From Bacteroidota bacterium (lineage in GTDB: Bacteria; Bacteroidota; Bacteroidia; Bacteroidales; Bacteroidaceae), in the NCBI GenBank assembly GCA_023426145.1, contig JAFABG010000040.1, positions 421,111 to 485,110 on the forward strand: 64,000 bases of DNA, given 5' to 3'. This document shows, piece by piece, positions 19,067 through 29,467 of the stretch (position 1 is the stretch's first letter; the number at the start of each line of letters is the position of its first letter). Under the pieces are notes generated by a model. It worked only from the letters and a program-made list of their open reading frames with translations, did not search any database and was not told the origin of the DNA. The translations under genes were made by a program, and so were the position numbers.

Positions 19067-19834
19067 TTATTTAATAATACCACGTTCAGAACTACGGATG
19101 AAATTGATAATGTAATCAATTTCAGGACCTTTCTCAAACTCAGCTTCTATTTTTTTCAAGGCATCTGTTGTGTTTAGTCCTCCTTGATAGATAATGCGAT
19201 AAGCATTGTGAATGCTTTCAATTAATTCATTCGAAAAACCTCTACGGCGTAGACCAATAATATTGATACCGCAGAAAGATATAGGTTCGCGACCTGCAAT
19301 AATGTAAGGAGGGATATCTTTGCTAAAACGGCATCCACCCTGAATCATAACATAACTACCAACATGGCAAAACTGGTGCATTAAAACGCTTGCACTAATA
19401 ATTGCGTTGTCATCAATTACGATTTCACCAGCCATTTTGGTGGAGTTCCCAATGATACATCCATTACCAATAAGCGCATCGTGGGCAACGTGTACACCTT
19501 CCATTAGTAAGTTATTGCTTCCTACAACCGTACGCCCTTTGGCAGCTGTTCCACGATTAACGGTTACATTTTCACGAATCAGATTGTTATCACCAATTTC
19601 GGCAGTAGATTCTTCTCCACGGAATTTTAGATCTTGAGGAACTGCTCCAATAACAGCGCCAGGGAAGATTGTGTTCCCATTTCCAATGCGAGATCCATAT
19701 AAAATGTTCACATTAGACATTATTTTATTATTGTCACCAATAACAACATTTTTATCGATAAATACAAACGGTGCTATTTCTACATTTTCTCCGATTTTTG
19801 CTTCGGGATGTATATATGCTAGAGGACTTATCAT
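19067..19834 (-). CDS. lpxA: UDP-N-acetylglucosamine acyltransferase
   Basis: The first enzyme of lipid A synthesis, O-acylating UDP-GlcNAc with a hydroxyacyl-ACP. The 255-residue protein has left-handed beta-helix hexapeptide repeats (IGENVEIAPFVFIDKNV, VVIGDNNKIMSNVNI). The catalytic His is in HVAHDALIG (His118, equivalent to E. coli His125 by motif), and a C-terminal helical region begins around SFCGINIIGLRRRGF. It follows lpxC/fabZ after 94 bp, giving the order lpxD-lpxC/fabZ-lpxA common in Bacteroidota. Confidence 0.97.
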   Translation of the reverse strand: MISPLAYIHPEAKIGENVEIAPFVFIDKNVVIGDNNKIMSNVNILYGSRIGNGNTIFPGAVIGAVPQDLKFRGEESTAEIGDNNLIRENVTVNRGTAAKGRTVVGSNNLLMEGVHVAHDALIGNGCIIGNSTKMAGEIVIDDNAIISASVLMHQFCHVGSYVMIQGGCRFSKDIPPYIIAGREPISFCGINIIGLRRRGFSNELIESIHNAYRIIYQGGLNTTDALKKIEAEFEKGPEIDYIINFIRSSERGIIK

Positions 19835-19928
19835 ATTTTTAGTTTTGAATTATGATTGATGAGGCTTGAGCACTGTACAATATAGAAAAATCTTATTTTG
19901 TCTGTCAATACACACATCGTTCAAGATG

Positions 19929-21314
19929 TTATTTGTTTTTTACTATTTGTGCCATGAATTCAGCTTCACAAACTACCTTTTCGCCAACAAATGCATAACC
20001 TTTCATTGTCGATATACCACGTCGAATTGGAGCTAGCAACTCTACCTTGAAGATTAGTGTGTCTCCTGGAACTACTTTCTGGCGGAACTTAACCCCGTCA
20101 ATTTTCATGAAATAGGTAGAATATCTTTCTGCCTCATCTAACGAATTAAGTACAAGTAAACCACCCACTTGAGCCATGGCTTCAACTTGAAGTACTCCAG
20201 GCATAACTGGTTCTTGTGGAAAATGTCCTTGGAAGAATGGTTCATTAGAGGTTATATTCTTGATACCTACAATATAGTTGGCACCTATTTCAATCACTTT
20301 ATCAACCAATTGGAAAGGGTAACGATGTGGTAGCAGTTGGCGTATACGATTTACGTCCATTACAGCTTCACGATTGCAGTCATATGTTGGTGCCTGAATT
20401 TCATGAAGACGGATTTGTTTTCTTATTTGCCGTGCAAACTTGTTGTTGATAGTATGTCCTGGTCGAGTAGCGATGATACGTCCTTTAATCGGTTTGCCTA
20501 TTAAAGCAAGGTCACCGATCACATCCAACAGTTTGTGGCGAGCACATTCGTTCGGCCAAACTAAAGGCTTGTGATTGATGTATCCTAATTCGTTGGCATC
20601 CATATGGTGAACTCCCATGATATCTGCTAATTTGTCGTAATTATCTTGCGACATTTTCTGTTCGTAGATTACGATAGCATTATCAAGGTCTCCTCCTTTT
20701 ATTAAACCAGCAGAGAGTAGAGGCTCTATTTCACGCACGAACACAAAAGTACGGCTAGCTGCTACTTCTTCTTTAAAATTATGCATATCTTCTAATGTCG
20801 CAAATTGATTGGGAATTATAGAAGAGTCATAAGATACTAGTACATTTAAACTGAAGTTCTCATCAGGTAATACAATAATGGATGATCCTGTTGTTTCATC
20901 ACGAAATTCTATCTTGGATTTTATAATGTAGAAATCCTTTACAGCATTTTGCTCTTCTGTTCCAACTTTCTCTATTTGTTCAACATAATATTGAGCACTT
21001 CCATCTAGAATAGGGAATTCCGGTCCATTCACCTGAATGAGGCAATTGTCAATGCCCAATGCATAAAGGGCAGCCATTCCATGTTCTATTGTGCTTACTT
21101 TGATTCCATTTTTCGATAATACTGTGCCTCGCGTTGTTTCGGTAACATTGTCAGCTACTGCATCAATTATTGGCTGTCCTTCTAAATCAACACGTTGAAT
21201 TTTATATCCGTGATTGTCAGCAGCCGGATTAAATGTGACAGTGAGGTCAAGCCCAGTGTGAAGACCTTTTCCGCTCAGTGAAAAGCTTTGTTTCAGCGTT
21301 TTTTGTTTCAGCAT
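19929..21314 (-). CDS. lpxC/fabZ: Bifunctional UDP-3-O-acyl-GlcNAc deacetylase / hydroxyacyl-ACP dehydratase
   Basis: A 461-residue fusion joining the committed step of lipid A synthesis with the fatty-acid dehydratase that competes for the same hydroxyacyl-ACP pool. The LpxC half (1-about 315) has SGKGLHTG, zinc ligands His78 (STIEHGMAAL), His260 and Asp264 (HKLLDVIGD), and catalytic-type His287 (GHTINN). The FabZ half (about 320-461) has LLPHRYPFQLVDKV and active-site His364 and Glu378 in FQGHFPQEPVMPG and VEAMAQ. This fusion is a known Bacteroidota trait. It lies 11 bp after lpxD. Confidence 0.97.
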   Translation of the reverse strand: MLKQKTLKQSFSLSGKGLHTGLDLTVTFNPAADNHGYKIQRVDLEGQPIIDAVADNVTETTRGTVLSKNGIKVSTIEHGMAALYALGIDNCLIQVNGPEFPILDGSAQYYVEQIEKVGTEEQNAVKDFYIIKSKIEFRDETTGSSIIVLPDENFSLNVLVSYDSSIIPNQFATLEDMHNFKEEVAASRTFVFVREIEPLLSAGLIKGGDLDNAIVIYEQKMSQDNYDKLADIMGVHHMDANELGYINHKPLVWPNECARHKLLDVIGDLALIGKPIKGRIIATRPGHTINNKFARQIRKQIRLHEIQAPTYDCNREAVMDVNRIRQLLPHRYPFQLVDKVIEIGANYIVGIKNITSNEPFFQGHFPQEPVMPGVLQVEAMAQVGGLLVLNSLDEAERYSTYFMKIDGVKFRQKVVPGDTLIFKVELLAPIRRGISTMKGYAFVGEKVVCEAEFMAQIVKNK

Positions 21315-21325
21315 TGGTTACTTAT

Positions 21326-22366
21326 TTACTTTTTTAATAGTTGTTTTAATTCTTCTACTTCTTTGCGGAGATTGTTTAGCTCAAAATACATATCCGGTAG
21401 CTTTTTAGTCAATACAGCAGCTTTGAAATAAGGCTTTTGTTCCATAGGAGGAGTACCAATTAATGTGTTATTGGATTTTATGTTACTCGGCACTCCTGAT
21501 TGAGCACCTAGATTTACATGATCACCAATTTTAATGTGTCCGGCAATACCTACTTGCCCACCGAACATACACCATTCTCCTATTTTAGCAGATCCTGCTA
21601 TACCAACTTGTGCTGCCATGACTGTGTGAGAACCTATTTCATCGTTATGAGCAATCTGAACTAGGTTATCTATTTTAGCACCACTATGAACAATCGTTGC
21701 TCCCATAGTTGCACGATCTATGCAGGTATTTGCTCCAATTTCTACTCTATCTTCTAATATAGCTATACCAATTTGAGGAATTTTATCGTATCCATTAGGG
21801 GTGGGAGCGAAGCCAAATCCATCAGCGCCGATAACAGCACCTGAATGTAAAATGCATTCATTGCCAACACGACAGTCGTGATAAATGTTTACATTAGAAT
21901 AAATAAGGCAATCCTTACCTATTTTTGCACCGTCTCCAACGAAAGTATGAGGGTAAATTTGTGTATTATCTCCAATAGTTGTGTTCTCACCTATGTAGGC
22001 AAAAGCACCGATGTATACATTCTCTCCAATTTTAGCACTAGGAGCGACAAAAGCTAAAGAATCAACGCCTTGCTTTTTAGGTTTGCTCATTTCATATAGA
22101 TTAAGCAACTTAGCCAGGCTTTCATAAGCATTATTGACTTTTATAAGGGTTGCTTTTATCTCGTGTTCTGCGATAAAATCTTTATTAACTAATACAATAC
22201 TTGATTGTGTCTCGTATATATAGGGCGTATATTTTGGGTTTGATAAGAAAGATATAGCACCTGGTATCCCTTCTTCTATTTTAGCGAATGTGTGTACCGT
22301 TGCGTTTTCATCTCCGATGATTTCCCCCTGGATAAATGCTGCAATTTGCTTAGCCGAGAACTCCAT
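21326..22366 (-). CDS. lpxD: UDP-3-O-(hydroxyacyl)glucosamine N-acyltransferase
   Basis: The third enzyme of lipid A synthesis, 346 residues. An N-terminal uridine-binding domain (about 1-105) precedes beta-helix hexapeptide repeats ([20 protein letters not shown]). The catalytic His is in [10 protein letters not shown] (His240), and the protein ends in a helical tail ([18 protein letters not shown]). An 81-bp gap to the upstream HD gene contains an imperfect hairpin, so a separate promoter or processing site is possible. Confidence 0.97.
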   Translation of the reverse strand: MEFSAKQIAAFIQGEIIGDENATVHTFAKIEEGIPGAISFLSNPKYTPYIYETQSSIVLVNKDFIAEHEIKATLIKVNNAYESLAKLLNLYEMSKPKKQGVDSLAFVAPSAKIGENVYIGAFAYIGENTTIGDNTQIYPHTFVGDGAKIGKDCLIYSNVNIYHDCRVGNECILHSGAVIGADGFGFAPTPNGYDKIPQIGIAILEDRVEIGANTCIDRATMGATIVHSGAKIDNLVQIAHNDEIGSHTVMAAQVGIAGSAKIGEWCMFGGQVGIAGHIKIGDHVNLGAQSGVPSNIKSNNTLIGTPPMEQKPYFKAAVLTKKLPDMYFELNNLRKEVEELKQLLKK

Positions 22367-22447
22367 GTCTTTATTTAAAATTAAATTAGTTCACAAATAA
22401 CGGACTTTTTTTTCAGATTTCCGTGTTATTGATTGAATATTTTATAC

Positions 22448-23677
22448 TTATCTATGTAATCGCTGATAGCAGAGATAGTATTTCTTTACCTTTTTAGATA
22501 GCAATGATATGTTCAAAATATCAGATGCTTCGGCTATATTTTTTATAGTTCCGTCTTTGTAGATAATATCAATACTGTCGTCCGCTTCGTCGTACATATT
22601 CTTTTCGATGCTGGGGGTAGAGACAAAATAGTTCGCTTCGGAAAGAGATATATCTAGTTGTAAGCTGATTTGTGAAATCAGCTCTTTTATTCTGCTTTCC
22701 ATAATTGGTTCGGCAGAGACTTCCACTTTAAAAATATTTCGATTAATCATTCCAAGACTAAGCGTGGAAAGGACTTTGTCTGAATGATTACTCCAAACCT
22801 TTAATGCTGTCCAAATATCATTGTCATCTAGCTGAATAAAATTTTCTAGACATTCAGGCTGGTTATAAAACTTAGTGTGATTAATATCATTATATAGGAA
22901 AAAACGTAAGGCAGGCGAGGCAAATAATTCAATGCCACACGAAGCCAATTCTTTTGCGCGAAGCAATGTACTTATAAGCATTCTTTCATATCCTACTGAG
23001 GTTTTGTGAAGGTATACTTGCCAATACATTAGTCGGCGAGCTGTCAAGAAATTCTCTATGGAGTATATGCCTTTTGATTCTATAACGAGGCGATCTTCTG
23101 CAACGTCAAGCATCTTTATTATGCGGGCAGAACCAATGTTCCCTTCTGTAACACCGCTATAGAAACTATCGCGACGCAGATAATCTAAACGATCCATATC
23201 TAATTGCCCACTAACTAGTTGATGAAGAAATCGCTTCGGATATTCGTCTTTAAAGATTTGAATGGCGAGACTAAGCTGACCGTTCATCTCTTTGTTCATT
23301 TGCTCCATTAGCATGAGAGATATCTCTTCGTGAGAAACCCCTTCAACAATTGTATTTTCCAAGACATGCGAAAATGGGCCGTGACCAATGTCATGGAGTA
23401 ATATTGCTGCTTGTACTGCTTCAGCTTCGCTGTCAAAAATAAAATTTCCTTTAGAGGTTAGTTGAGTAATAGCTTCACTCATCAGATAGAAAGCTCCCAA
23501 TGAATGTTGAAACCGAGTGTGTTGTGCGCCGGGATATACAACTGAGGATAGGCCTACTTGCTTTATGCGAGTAAGTCGTTGTAAAAGAGGATGCCGTATG
23601 ATATCATACAGCAAACCCTTTGGGATGTTTATAAACCCGAAAACAGGATCATTGATTATCTTTCTTTCGTAAGCCAT
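22448..23677 (-). CDS. HD-domain phosphohydrolase (dGTPase/SAMHD-like)
   Basis: A 409-residue metal-dependent phosphohydrolase. Metal ligands are visible: His in TRFQHSLGAFYL, the HD doublet in ILLHDIGHGPFSHVLE, and a later Asp in QLDMDRLDYLRRD. This layout matches the HD proteins related to SAMHD1/dGTPases that are widespread in bacteria. The substrate, possibly a dNTP, is not determined. It lies between pyrF (8 bp upstream) and lpxD, within the housekeeping run. Confidence 0.9.
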   Translation of the reverse strand: MAYERKIINDPVFGFINIPKGLLYDIIRHPLLQRLTRIKQVGLSSVVYPGAQHTRFQHSLGAFYLMSEAITQLTSKGNFIFDSEAEAVQAAILLHDIGHGPFSHVLENTIVEGVSHEEISLMLMEQMNKEMNGQLSLAIQIFKDEYPKRFLHQLVSGQLDMDRLDYLRRDSFYSGVTEGNIGSARIIKMLDVAEDRLVIESKGIYSIENFLTARRLMYWQVYLHKTSVGYERMLISTLLRAKELASCGIELFASPALRFFLYNDINHTKFYNQPECLENFIQLDDNDIWTALKVWSNHSDKVLSTLSLGMINRNIFKVEVSAEPIMESRIKELISQISLQLDISLSEANYFVSTPSIEKNMYDEADDSIDIIYKDGTIKNIAEASDILNISLLSKKVKKYYLCYQRLHR

Positions 23678-23685
23678 TGCTTTCT

Positions 23686-24510
23686 TTAAAGAATCGCTTT
23701 CAATTGTTCTGCCATCTGTGCTTGTATTTCTTGAGCAGCACTGCGCGCAGCATCAGCAAATTTTTCGGTTTTGTCCACATAGATGATTCCACGTGAAGAG
23801 TTTACTATGAGTCCACAGGTGCTGTTCATACCGTATTTGCAAACTTCTTCAAGCGAACCTCCTTGAGCACCAACTCCAGGAACAAGTAGGAAATGATTGG
23901 GTACAATCTTGCGAATACCTTCAAAGGCACTTCCTTGGGTTGCACCTACGACATACATTATCTGATCTTCTGTAGCCCACTCTTGTGATTTGCGGAGTAC
24001 CTTTTCAAACAAGTGTTCGCCATTAACATCTTGTGTTAACTGGAAATCTTGTGAGCCCTTATTCGAGGTTAAAGCTAGTAGGATTACCCATTTACTATCA
24101 TAAGTAAGGAAGGGAGTTACACTATCTTCTCCCATGTATGGCGCAACAGTTACAGAATCTAAATCTAGTTCTTCGAAGAATGTACGAGCATACATAGCCG
24201 ATGTGTTACCAATATCCCCACGTTTTGCGTCAGCAATGATGAATTGATCTGGATAATTTGTCTTGATGTATTTTACCGTTTTTTCAAAAGCAATCCAACC
24301 TTGAACACCCATGCTTTCATAAAATGCAAGATTTGGCTTATAGGCAATTGCTAAGTCGGCAGTCGAGTCAATTATCGCTTTGTTGAAAGCAAAAATCGGA
24401 TCTTCTTCATTTAATAAGTGAGCTGGAATTTTCTTAATATCCGTATCTAGTCCAACACAAAGAAAAGATTTTTTGCGTTTTATATTTTCAAATAACTGTT
24501 GTTTATTCAT
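23686..24510 (-). CDS. pyrF: Orotidine 5'-phosphate decarboxylase
   Basis: The last step of UMP synthesis, 274 residues. Motifs are [21 protein letters not shown] and the catalytic [10 protein letters not shown] (Lys96 with Asp94 and Asp99). GVGAQGG is the phosphate-binding loop. The length and the [10 protein letters not shown] wording match the longer type-2 subfamily found in Bacteroidota. It lies 16 bp after prfA. Confidence 0.97.
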   Translation of the reverse strand: MNKQQLFENIKRKKSFLCVGLDTDIKKIPAHLLNEEDPIFAFNKAIIDSTADLAIAYKPNLAFYESMGVQGWIAFEKTVKYIKTNYPDQFIIADAKRGDIGNTSAMYARTFFEELDLDSVTVAPYMGEDSVTPFLTYDSKWVILLALTSNKGSQDFQLTQDVNGEHLFEKVLRKSQEWATEDQIMYVVGATQGSAFEGIRKIVPNHFLLVPGVGAQGGSLEEVCKYGMNSTCGLIVNSSRGIIYVDKTEKFADAARSAAQEIQAQMAEQLKAIL

Positions 24511-24526
24511 GTTATGCTATAAATTA

Positions 24527-25639
24527 TTAAAGTTCGCTTTCTTTTAAACGTTCTGCATTTTCCGCAACGATCAAATGGTCGATACAGTCTTGAATGTCTC
24601 CGTCCATAAAGGCAGCTAGATTATAAATCGTATAATTGATGCGATGGTCGGTTATTCGTCCTTGAGGATAGTTATATGTTCTAATTTTAGCAGATCTATC
24701 ACCTGTGGATACCATAGTTTTACGTTTGGAAGCAATGTCATCTATGTATTTTTGATGTTCTTTGTCGTAAATGAAGGTACGGAGTCTCGACAAGGCACGT
24801 TCTTTATTTTTGGGTTGGTCACGGGTTTCAGTACATTCAATCAGGATTTCCTCCGCAATACCCGTGTTTGGGTTTTTCCAAAGGTAGCGTAAGCGTACAC
24901 CTGATTCAACCTTGTTCACATTTTGTCCACCTGCACCTCCACTTCTGAATGTGTCCCATTTGATTTCTCCTTCATTAATCACCACGTCAAATTCTTCGGC
25001 TTCGGGAAGAACCGCAACAGAAGCTGCTGAAGTATGTACACGGCCTTGAGTTTCAGTAGCAGGAACACGTTGGACACGGTGTACACCAGATTCATATTTC
25101 AGAGTTCCATATACGTTATCACCCGTAACACTGCAAATTATTTCTTTAAAACCTCCAGAAGCTCCTTCATTCGCACTTGAGATCTCCATTTTCCAGTTTT
25201 TATTTTCGCAGTATTTTGCGTACATTCTAAACAAGTCTCCAGCAAAGATCGCAGCTTCATCACCTCCTGTTCCACCACGGATTTCAAGTATGGCATTCTT
25301 GCTATCTTGTGGATCAGTGGGAACAAGCATGAGTTTTATTTCTTCTTCTAGTTCAGGCAGTCTCTCTTGGCTATTATCCATTTCTTCTTTAGCCATTTCA
25401 CGAATTTCAGGGTCTGATTCATTCGAGAGAATGTTTTTAGCTTCATCGATGTTGCCAAGTAGCTGAATATATTCTTTGCGGGCTTTCATCAAGTCGTCTA
25501 GCTCTTTATATTCTTTGGTCAGTTTCACGTAACGTTTCTGATCAGAGATCACTGAAGGGTCGGTAATAAGAGTAGATATTTCTTCAAAACGAGCTACAAG
25601 TCCGTCTAACTTTTCTAATATGTTACTATTGTCTGCCAT
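24527..25639 (-). CDS. prfA: Peptide chain release factor 1
   Basis: A 370-residue class I release factor for UAA/UAG. The GGQ motif (237-239, in GGAGGQNVNKVESGVR) hydrolyses peptidyl-tRNA. The PAT tripeptide (193-195, in RVPATETQGRVH) marks it as RF1 rather than RF2. There is no programmed frameshift. It starts 2 bp after the purM stop, so it is tightly coupled to purM. Confidence 0.97.
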   Translation of the reverse strand: MADNSNILEKLDGLVARFEEISTLITDPSVISDQKRYVKLTKEYKELDDLMKARKEYIQLLGNIDEAKNILSNESDPEIREMAKEEMDNSQERLPELEEEIKLMLVPTDPQDSKNAILEIRGGTGGDEAAIFAGDLFRMYAKYCENKNWKMEISSANEGASGGFKEIICSVTGDNVYGTLKYESGVHRVQRVPATETQGRVHTSAASVAVLPEAEEFDVVINEGEIKWDTFRSGGAGGQNVNKVESGVRLRYLWKNPNTGIAEEILIECTETRDQPKNKERALSRLRTFIYDKEHQKYIDDIASKRKTMVSTGDRSAKIRTYNYPQGRITDHRINYTIYNLAAFMDGDIQDCIDHLIVAENAERLKESEL

Positions 25640-25641
25640 TC

Positions 25642-26808
25642 TTAATATCTAAATTCTCCGAATTCACTGTTAATAATTAATTCAGTCTGATTGCATTCTT
25701 CGACACGTCCAACTATTTGTGCAGGAATACCGAAGGACTGAGAAATAGAGATGACTTCTTCAGCATGCTCTGGTGATAAATAAACTTCTAGTCGATGTCC
25801 CATATTGAATACTTTATACATTTCGGACCAATCGGTACCGCTCTGTTCTTGGATCGTTTTGAATAAAGGAGGAACTGGGAAAAGATTATCTTTTACAATA
25901 CGAACTTTCTCTACGAAATGTAAGATCTTGGTTTGAGCGCCACCTGAACAGTGCACCATACCATGAATTTCTGGGCGTAGTGCATCAAGCAATTTTTTTA
26001 CTACCGGTGCATAAGTGCGAGTAGGAGAGAGTACTAACTTACCTGCATCAATAGGGGAGTTTTCAATTTGATCAGTTAATGATAATTGACCAGAGTAAAC
26101 AAGTTCTTTAGGGACTCCAGCATCATAGCTTTCTGGGTATTTATCTGCGAGGTATTTTCCAAATACATCATGGCGAGCACTTGTTAGTCCGTTGCTTCCC
26201 ATACCTCCGTTATATTCTTTTTCGTAAGTGGCTTGTCCGTAAGAAGCAAGTCCAACAATAACATCACCTGGACGTATATTCGCATTATCAATGACATCAG
26301 ATCGTTTCATTCTGCAAGTCACTGTTGAGTCTACGATAATGGTTCGTACTAAATCGCCAACGTCAGCGGTTTCACCACCGGTAGCATATACTCCTACGCC
26401 CATATCACGAAGTTCCTTCAATAATTCGTCTGTCCCGTTAATGATAGCAGAAATTACTTCACCTGGGATTAACAGTTTGTTTCGTCCAATAGTAGAAGAA
26501 ACAAGGATGTTATCTACAGCACCTACACAAAGTAAATCGTCGATATTCATGATCAGTGCATCTTGCGCAATGCCTTTCCATACAGACAAGTCCCCCGTTT
26601 CTTTCCAATACAAATAGGCCAGTGATGATTTTGTTCCCGCTCCATCCGCATGCATGATATTGCAAAATTCAGGATCACCACCTAAAATGTCAGGGATAAT
26701 TTTACAAAATGCTTTCGGGAAAATTCCTTTGTCGATGTTTTTGATGGCATTATGCACATCTTCTTTTGATGCGCTAACACCTCGCATCATGTATCGTTGA
26801 TTACTCAT
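25642..26808 (-). CDS. purM: Phosphoribosylformylglycinamidine cyclo-ligase
   Basis: AIR synthetase of purine synthesis, 388 residues. PurM-type motifs are visible: MHADGAGTKSSLAYL, DALIMNIDDLLCVGA, GGETADVGDLVRT, and a C-terminal FNMGHRLEVYL. It is longer than the E. coli enzyme (about 345), as is usual in Bacteroidota. It is the first gene of the minus-strand run, with a good promoter at 26841-26872. Confidence 0.95.
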   Translation of the reverse strand: MSNQRYMMRGVSASKEDVHNAIKNIDKGIFPKAFCKIIPDILGGDPEFCNIMHADGAGTKSSLAYLYWKETGDLSVWKGIAQDALIMNIDDLLCVGAVDNILVSSTIGRNKLLIPGEVISAIINGTDELLKELRDMGVGVYATGGETADVGDLVRTIIVDSTVTCRMKRSDVIDNANIRPGDVIVGLASYGQATYEKEYNGGMGSNGLTSARHDVFGKYLADKYPESYDAGVPKELVYSGQLSLTDQIENSPIDAGKLVLSPTRTYAPVVKKLLDALRPEIHGMVHCSGGAQTKILHFVEKVRIVKDNLFPVPPLFKTIQEQSGTDWSEMYKVFNMGHRLEVYLSPEHAEEVISISQSFGIPAQIVGRVEECNQTELIINSEFGEFRY

Positions 26809-26840
26809 GAGTTAAAAGAATTATTTTTTGTATACGGCTG

Positions 26841-26872
26841 CAAAAGTACTGCTTTTTTTTTGTCCAACCAAC
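26841..26872 (-). promoter_or_regulatory. Bacteroides-type promoter for purM operon
   Basis: On the minus strand TACTTTTG (26841-26848) fits the -7 consensus TAnnTTTG, and GTTG (26869-26872) lies 20 bp upstream as a -33 box. The leader would be about 25 nt. Confidence 0.6.
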
Positions 26873-27136
26873 ATTCTTCCCATAAATGGCATATTTCAGG
26901 TGAGTTATCATTTGAGCATTGAAAGTATTACGCAGATCTATCAGGTTAGTTGAGTACATGTGTTGTCACTAACACGTCTATTTTATGTTTTATAATTAAT
27001 TTCTTATATATATAGCATAAAGCAGATGGATGGTTTTGAAGTAAAAGAAAAAAGAAGGAAATGCGCTAGTAATGACTTTTCCAAAACAGTAAAACCTAAG
27101 TTGACTATATCTTCAGGTTTTCTCTATTCTAGTCTA

Positions 27137-28708
27137 ATGAAGAATTTATTTTTGATTGGAATAGCTTTGTTCCTGGGATCCTGGGTTAATGGGAAGGGAG
27201 AAAGTACTACAGTAAATACAAGAGTTAAGCCGCTTGGAGAATTAAAAGCCTTTCCTACCGCTGAAGGTTTTGGTAAAAATGCAACCGGAGGTCGTGGAGG
27301 AAAAGTAGTGATAGTGAGCAATACAAATGACGATGGAGATGGTTCCCTTAGATGGGCATTGCAGCAATGTACTCAAAATGAAGCTACTACTGTTGTCTTT
27401 GCTGTTTCGGGTAAAATTGAATTAAAATCTGATATTCGTTGTAAAGCTAAAAACTTCACATTAGCTGGACAAACAGCTCCAGGTGATGGTATTTGCATTA
27501 TCAAAAATGAAGTAAATTTTGGAGGTTCTGAAAATTTTATTATTCGTCATTTGCGGTTTCGTGTAGGTGAACGTGATGCAAATGGGAAAGAGCACAATGC
27601 AGCCTGTTTGCGTGTAGAAAATGCAAATAACTTCATTGTCGATCATTGTTCATTTAGTTGGGCAAGTGAAGAAAATACCGATTTTATAGACACTCATTTT
27701 TCAACTGTTCAATGGTGTATTTCTAGTGAAGGACTTTATTATTCTGTAAATAAGAAAGGAGCGCGTGCTTATGGTGGTGCATGGGCTGGAACATCTTCTA
27801 CTTATCATCATAATTTATTTGCTAATTGTAATAGCCGTACACCTTTGATGAATGGTGCTAGAGGGAAAGATCCCGGTCAAGATCTCGTAGTTTACATGGA
27901 GTATATCAATAATGTAAATTACAATTGGGGAACCCAAATGGCAACTTATGGGGGGATGGATGAATCTCAGGATACAGAACACCATGGTTGGTCATGTAAC
28001 TTTGTTAATAACTATTATAAACCTGGTCCGGCTACGAAATTGCGTGTGAAAGAGTTGAAATTCTTTCGTCAGTCAAGTGCACGTAAACCACACAATGCTC
28101 CATTAAGAGCTCCTTCTAAGTGGTTTTTTAGTGGGAATGTGATGGAAGGAAGTGCTGAATTGACCTTAGACAATTGGAAGGGTATTTATACCGATGGAAA
28201 ATATCCCTATAGTATGGATGATATGAAGGCATCCTCTTTTATAATTCCTTCAGGAAAAGATAACTATAAGCAGTATTGGTTTAATTGGGATACATATACT
28301 TTAGCCAATAAATATGAGACAGCAGAGAATGCATTTAAATCTGTTGTGGCGGAGAAGACTGGTGCTGGTGCTTTTCCCCGTGATAAAGTAGATGCACGCA
28401 TCTTGAATGAAGTTAGAAATGGAGTTTCTACTTATACTGGAGCGGGAACTGCTGAAAGTGGTCCTATTCCTGGTATTGTAAACAGTACAGATGAGGTAGA
28501 AGGTTTTAATGGCTTAGTATACAAAACCAGTGGTGCTATTATCGATGCAGATAAGGATGGCATGGATGATGCTTGGGAAAAGAAAGTTGGACTTGATCCT
28601 ACAAATCCAAATGATCGCAACTATAAAACCGTAGATGGATATACTGCTTTAGAAGTATATTTAAATAGTTTAGTAGGCGAAAATATACCTTGTAATTTTA
28701 AAAGGTAA
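27137..28708 (+). CDS. Polysaccharide lyase family 1-type pectate lyase
   Basis: A 523-residue secreted pectate lyase. The frame is open from 27026, but that start gives 37 residues without a signal. The ATG at 27137 (MKNLFLIGIALFLGSWVNG) gives a signal peptide and is chosen. Motifs: FPTAEGFGKNATGGRGG, SLRWALQQC, FRVGERDANGKEHN, FIVDHCSFSWASEENTD, and SRTPLMNGARG (RxPxxxxxR-like). The C-terminus carries a calcium-binding-type repeat (about 468-492, DADKDGMDDAWEKKVGLDP). It is 10 kb from the main pectin locus and transcribed alone, ending at a bidirectional terminator. Confidence 0.9.
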   Translation: MKNLFLIGIALFLGSWVNGKGESTTVNTRVKPLGELKAFPTAEGFGKNATGGRGGKVVIVSNTNDDGDGSLRWALQQCTQNEATTVVFAVSGKIELKSDIRCKAKNFTLAGQTAPGDGICIIKNEVNFGGSENFIIRHLRFRVGERDANGKEHNAACLRVENANNFIVDHCSFSWASEENTDFIDTHFSTVQWCISSEGLYYSVNKKGARAYGGAWAGTSSTYHHNLFANCNSRTPLMNGARGKDPGQDLVVYMEYINNVNYNWGTQMATYGGMDESQDTEHHGWSCNFVNNYYKPGPATKLRVKELKFFRQSSARKPHNAPLRAPSKWFFSGNVMEGSAELTLDNWKGIYTDGKYPYSMDDMKASSFIIPSGKDNYKQYWFNWDTYTLANKYETAENAFKSVVAEKTGAGAFPRDKVDARILNEVRNGVSTYTGAGTAESGPIPGIVNSTDEVEGFNGLVYKTSGAIIDADKDGMDDAWEKKVGLDPTNPNDRNYKTVDGYTALEVYLNSLVGENIPCNFKR

Positions 28709-28726
28709 AGAGCAGAATTGATACCT

Positions 28727-28782
28727 AAAAAATCTCGCCTAAAAGAATTCTAACGAAAGATTCTTTTAGGCGAGATTTTTTA
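28727..28782. terminator. Bidirectional intrinsic terminator
   Basis: A perfect 18-bp stem (28731-28748 with 28760-28777) has A-runs before and T-runs after, serving the converging pectate lyase and LemA genes. Confidence 0.85.
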
Positions 28783-28834
28783 TTCTATTTAGAGCCTTCA
28801 TGCGATTGGCAATAATGAATTTAAATCGCTGTTT

Positions 28835-29416
28835 TTAAAACTCCACTTTTGGCGCCTTTTCAGCTCCCTGCTCTGCTTCAAAATAGGCCTTTTTATCAAA
28901 ACCAAAAGAGCTTGCAAAGATGTTTTTTGGGAAACTACGTATAGTTGTATTGTATTTTTGAGCAGCATCATTGAAGTTTTTGCGTGCTACATTAATTCGA
29001 TTCTCAGTGCCTTCCAATTGAGCCTGTAACTCAAGAAAATTTTGATTGGCTTTTAGGTCAGGATACCGTTCACTAATAGCTAGTAATTTACCAAGTGCTG
29101 AAGTAACGTCACCTTGAGCTTTTTGATATGCCGCTAGTTTTTCTTGTGTGAGACCGTTGGCATCAACTTTAATTTGTGTTGCTTTACTTCGTGCTTCTAC
29201 CACTCCTTCTAGAGTTTCTTTTTCATGTGATGCATATCCTTTTACGGTGTTTACTAAGTTAGGTATTAAATCAGCGCGACGTTGGTATTGTGTTTCTACG
29301 TTTGCCCATTGTCCAGTTACGTTTTCTTCCATAGTAACTAAACTATTGTATGCACTGATAGCCCAAATTACAAGTATAGCCACTATGGCTAGAGTGATAA
29401 TAATTGACTTTTTCAT
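28835..29416 (-). CDS. lemA: LemA family protein
   Basis: A 193-residue protein with an N-terminal membrane anchor (residues 4-25, IIITLAIVAILVIWAISAYNS) and the LemA hallmarks QWANVETQYQRRADLIPNLV and ISERYPDLKANQNFLELQAQLEGTENRI. The family is a coiled-coil envelope protein of unclear function. The TPM gene 51 bp upstream is its usual partner. Confidence 0.95.
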   Translation of the reverse strand: MKKSIIITLAIVAILVIWAISAYNSLVTMEENVTGQWANVETQYQRRADLIPNLVNTVKGYASHEKETLEGVVEARSKATQIKVDANGLTQEKLAAYQKAQGDVTSALGKLLAISERYPDLKANQNFLELQAQLEGTENRINVARKNFNDAAQKYNTTIRSFPKNIFASSFGFDKKAYFEAEQGAEKAPKVEF

Positions 29417-29467
29417 ATTCCTTGTTTATTATTAAATTAGAAAATGTGAGTTCTTGTTTGTTTTCTA

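Noticed and set aside
27026..27136. N-terminal extension of the pectate lyase
   Set aside because: It would place 37 hydrophilic residues ahead of a good signal peptide, so the ATG at 27137 is better.
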